The position numbers and the translations under genes are program-made. The notes under the pieces were generated by a model. It was not told where the DNA came from and did no database searches. It saw nothing but the letters and a program-made list of their open reading frames with translations. From an uncultured Clostridia bacterium (GTDB lineage Bacteria; Bacillota_A; Clostridia; TANB77; CAG-508): a stretch of 7,690 nucleotides of DNA. This document shows, piece by piece, positions 6,438 through 7,690 of this stretch; positions within the stretch are counted from its first letter, which is position 1, and the number at the start of each line of letters is the position of its first letter. The stretch is from contig CANPZA010000071.1 of NCBI GenBank assembly GCA_947588915.1, positions 1-7,690 of the forward strand. Reading direction: 5' to 3'.

Positions 6438-7121
6438 TTATTTTTTCATTTTTCTTAAAAAATCTTTTTGTTCATTATTTATACGATATGATTCAATAGC
6501 TTTTTGAATTGCTTTATTATAAGTAAATTTATCTAATTTTGACTTTTTTAAATATTGTATGGTTTCATCATAATATTTTATAAGACATATAGATATAGCC
6601 CATGCTATTGCCATTTGTACATAATATTTTTTACTTTTAATATTATCAAAAATATGAAAATTTGCTTGTAAACTTTTATCATCTATATAATAATTTAGAA
6701 TCATAACAATACTGAATCTAATCTCAAATTCTTTGTCAGACTTTAAATATTTTTGAATAAATTCCCACATTTCTTCTTTATTTTTTTTGGCTATTTTTAG
6801 ACTTGAACAAAACACATCACATATTGCCCAATTATTTATTTTAGGTATAAATTTTTCCATATAAATTTTTATTTTATTAAAATCTTCTTTGCTTAAACCA
6901 ATTAGTATTCCTTTTAGCATTGTTTCTTCACAATACTCATCATCAATTACTTTTAATAATTGTTCTATTTCATATTCTTTTGTTAATTTTTTTGCATAAT
7001 CTCTTAATATTGGTATTCTTACCCCTATTATATTGTTTGTTTCAGGACACAAATTACTTTGAAATTCTTTATATTTTTTATCAGATAATTTTAATAAATT
7101 TTCTTTTATTTGTTTTTGCAT
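6438..7121 (-). CDS. AlkD-like DNA alkylation repair protein (HEAT-repeat glycosylase family)
   Basis: The family (Pfam DNA_alkylation) comprises all-helical HEAT-like repeat proteins. Characterised members such as B. cereus AlkD excise N3- and N7-alkylated purines. The 227-residue length is typical of the short form. IIGVRIPILRDYAK (31-44) is the usual N-terminal signature. NNWAICD (96-102) gives W98 and D102, equivalent to the W109/D113 pair of AlkD. EIRFSIVMIL supplies R135 and AIAWA supplies W174, matching the remaining residues of the AlkD site (R148, W187). The end KAIQKAIESYRI (203-214) is also family-like. AGAGG lies 8 bases before the ATG. Substrate cannot be fixed from sequence, since some subfamilies have other or unknown activity. 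It is divergent from the tsaC-like gene and upstream of GH18 on the same strand. The high Lys/Ile/Asn content follows the AT-rich genome. Confidence 0.88.
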   Translation of the reverse strand: MQKQIKENLLKLSDKKYKEFQSNLCPETNNIIGVRIPILRDYAKKLTKEYEIEQLLKVIDDEYCEETMLKGILIGLSKEDFNKIKIYMEKFIPKINNWAICDVFCSSLKIAKKNKEEMWEFIQKYLKSDKEFEIRFSIVMILNYYIDDKSLQANFHIFDNIKSKKYYVQMAIAWAISICLIKYYDETIQYLKKSKLDKFTYNKAIQKAIESYRINNEQKDFLRKMKK

Positions 7122-7151
7122 TAATTATACCTCTTTTTATTTTATATATTT

Positions 7152-7180
7152 ATTATATTTAATTTTATAAATAAAATCAA
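7152..7180 (-). promoter_or_regulatory. Promoter of the AlkD-like gene
   Basis: On the - strand TTGATT (7180-7175) and a perfect TATAAT (7157-7152) are 17 bases apart, about 30 bases before the start codon. It faces away from the tsaC promoter, with about 30 bp between the two -35 boxes. Confidence 0.7.
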
Positions 7181-7210
7181 TCTATTCAAATAATTTTTCT
7201 TTATACATTA

Positions 7211-7239
7211 TTGAAAAAAATGTCTGAACACAGTATAAT
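7211..7239 (+). promoter_or_regulatory. Promoter of the tsaC-like gene
   Basis: TTGAAA (7211-7216) and TATAAT (7234-7239) are separated by 17 bases, with the expected start near 7246 and a short leader of about 27 bases before the ATG at 7273. Confidence 0.78.
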
Positions 7240-7272
7240 TATATATATATTTAAATAAAAAGAAGGTTTAAA

Positions 7273-7690
7273 ATGAAAAAATATTTAGATATCCAAAATG
7301 GTTATACCAAATCAATATTAAATGAAATTGCAAATGTTATAAAAAATGGTGGCATAGTAATTTTTCCTACTGATACTGTATATGGTATTGGAGCAAATGG
7401 ACTAGACAAAAAAGCTGTTGAAAAACTCTATAATATTAAGAAAAGAGATTTAAAAAATCCTACTAATTTATTAGTGTCTAATATTAAAATGATTGAAGAT
7501 ATTACTCAGAATATATCTCCTGTTGAATATGAGCTAATGGAAAAGTTTTTTCCTGGACCTTTCACAATTATTTTAGAAAAAAAATCAATTATCCCTGATA
7601 TAGTTACTGCAAATTCTAAATTTGTTGGTGTTAGAATACCAAATAATAACTTTTTAAAAGATTTGATAACACATTTAAATATTCCAATTG
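7273..7690 (+). CDS. tsaC: Threonylcarbamoyl-AMP synthase (Sua5/YrdC/YwlC family), 3' end cut by window
   Basis: The enzyme makes L-threonylcarbamoyl-AMP from threonine, bicarbonate and ATP, the first step of the t6A37 modification of tRNAs that read ANN codons. The first 139 residues are visible. They include GGIVIFPTDTVYGIG (26-40), the basic KKRDLKNPTNLLVS stretch (56-69), FFPGPFTIIL (92-101; usually FWPGPLTIIL) and VGVRIPNN (118-125), all in family order. The start ATG has GAAGG 6 bases upstream and a good promoter. The frame is open to the edge. Whether this is a short YrdC-only protein (about 200 residues) or a long Sua5/YwlC form (about 340) cannot be seen, so the symbol is by family. 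Its substrate threonine and its target tRNAs (including tRNA-Thr) link it loosely to thrS and the tRNA gene in this window. Confidence 0.92.
   Translation, partial: MKKYLDIQNGYTKSILNEIANVIKNGGIVIFPTDTVYGIGANGLDKKAVEKLYNIKKRDLKNPTNLLVSNIKMIEDITQNISPVEYELMEKFFPGPFTIILEKKSIIPDIVTANSKFVGVRIPNNNFLKDLITHLNIPI

Noticed and set aside
4046..7162. Rightward open frames at 4046-4237 and 6920-7162
   Set aside because: They are opposite sigH and the AlkD-like gene, and the second is simply Leu/Ile-rich antisense of AT-rich codons.
7220..7233. TGTctgaACA dyad in the tsaC promoter spacer as an operator
   Set aside because: Only three paired bases per arm, and it does not match the LexA box of Firmicutes or another operator I know.
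1..7690. Mobile element, CRISPR, defence island, biosynthetic cluster or other new system
   Set aside because: No direct repeats, transposase, integrase, phage-type or defence genes are visible. All long frames are assignable housekeeping or common accessory families.

Overview
The window looks like a chromosomal housekeeping segment from a low-GC Firmicute, most likely a spore-forming member of the Clostridia. The reasons are a strongly AT-rich sequence throughout, AGGAGG-like ribosome binding sites, a T-box leader on thrS, a SigH (Spo0H)-type sporulation sigma factor, a CCA-encoding tRNA, TGG for Trp with the standard code, and clear -35/-10 promoters with 17-bp spacers. I see no phage, transposon, CRISPR or plasmid signature, and base composition looks even across the genes.

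Layout, left to right. Positions 5-49 form a terminator-like hairpin, and a leftward promoter at 80-108 reads into it. ychF lies leftward at 161-1253 and is interrupted by a one-base frameshift near 422. It follows thrS (1279-3213, leftward) by only 25 bp. thrS has a long leader (about 3306-3548) that is a T-box riboswitch with a complete antiterminator/terminator pair and its own promoter. Back to back with that promoter is a rightward tRNA-Thr(GGU) gene (3635-3710), the very tRNA the T-box should sense. A bidirectional terminator (3783-3821) separates the tRNA from the leftward sigH gene (3814-4461), which has a perfect-consensus SigA-type promoter. Upstream of sigH and on the same strand are a membrane-anchored GH18 glycoside hydrolase with an SH3 domain (4578-6314) and an AlkD-like HEAT-repeat DNA alkylation repair protein (6438-7121). 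A divergent promoter region then leads to a rightward threonylcarbamoyl-AMP synthase gene (tsaC/sua5/ywlC family) that starts at 7273 and runs off the right edge.

Functional picture. The centre is a threonine-charging module: ThrS charges tRNA-Thr, and the uncharged tRNA, encoded next door, turns thrS (and probably ychF by readthrough) on through the T-box. SigH and the GH18 enzyme may share a sporulation or cell-envelope context, but that rests on adjacency only. I found no convincing previously undescribed multi-gene system. The points most worth a second look are the broken ychF, the tRNA-Thr/T-box pairing, the tail-to-tail terminator that contains the sigH stop codon, and the unexplained promoter-hairpin unit at the left edge.
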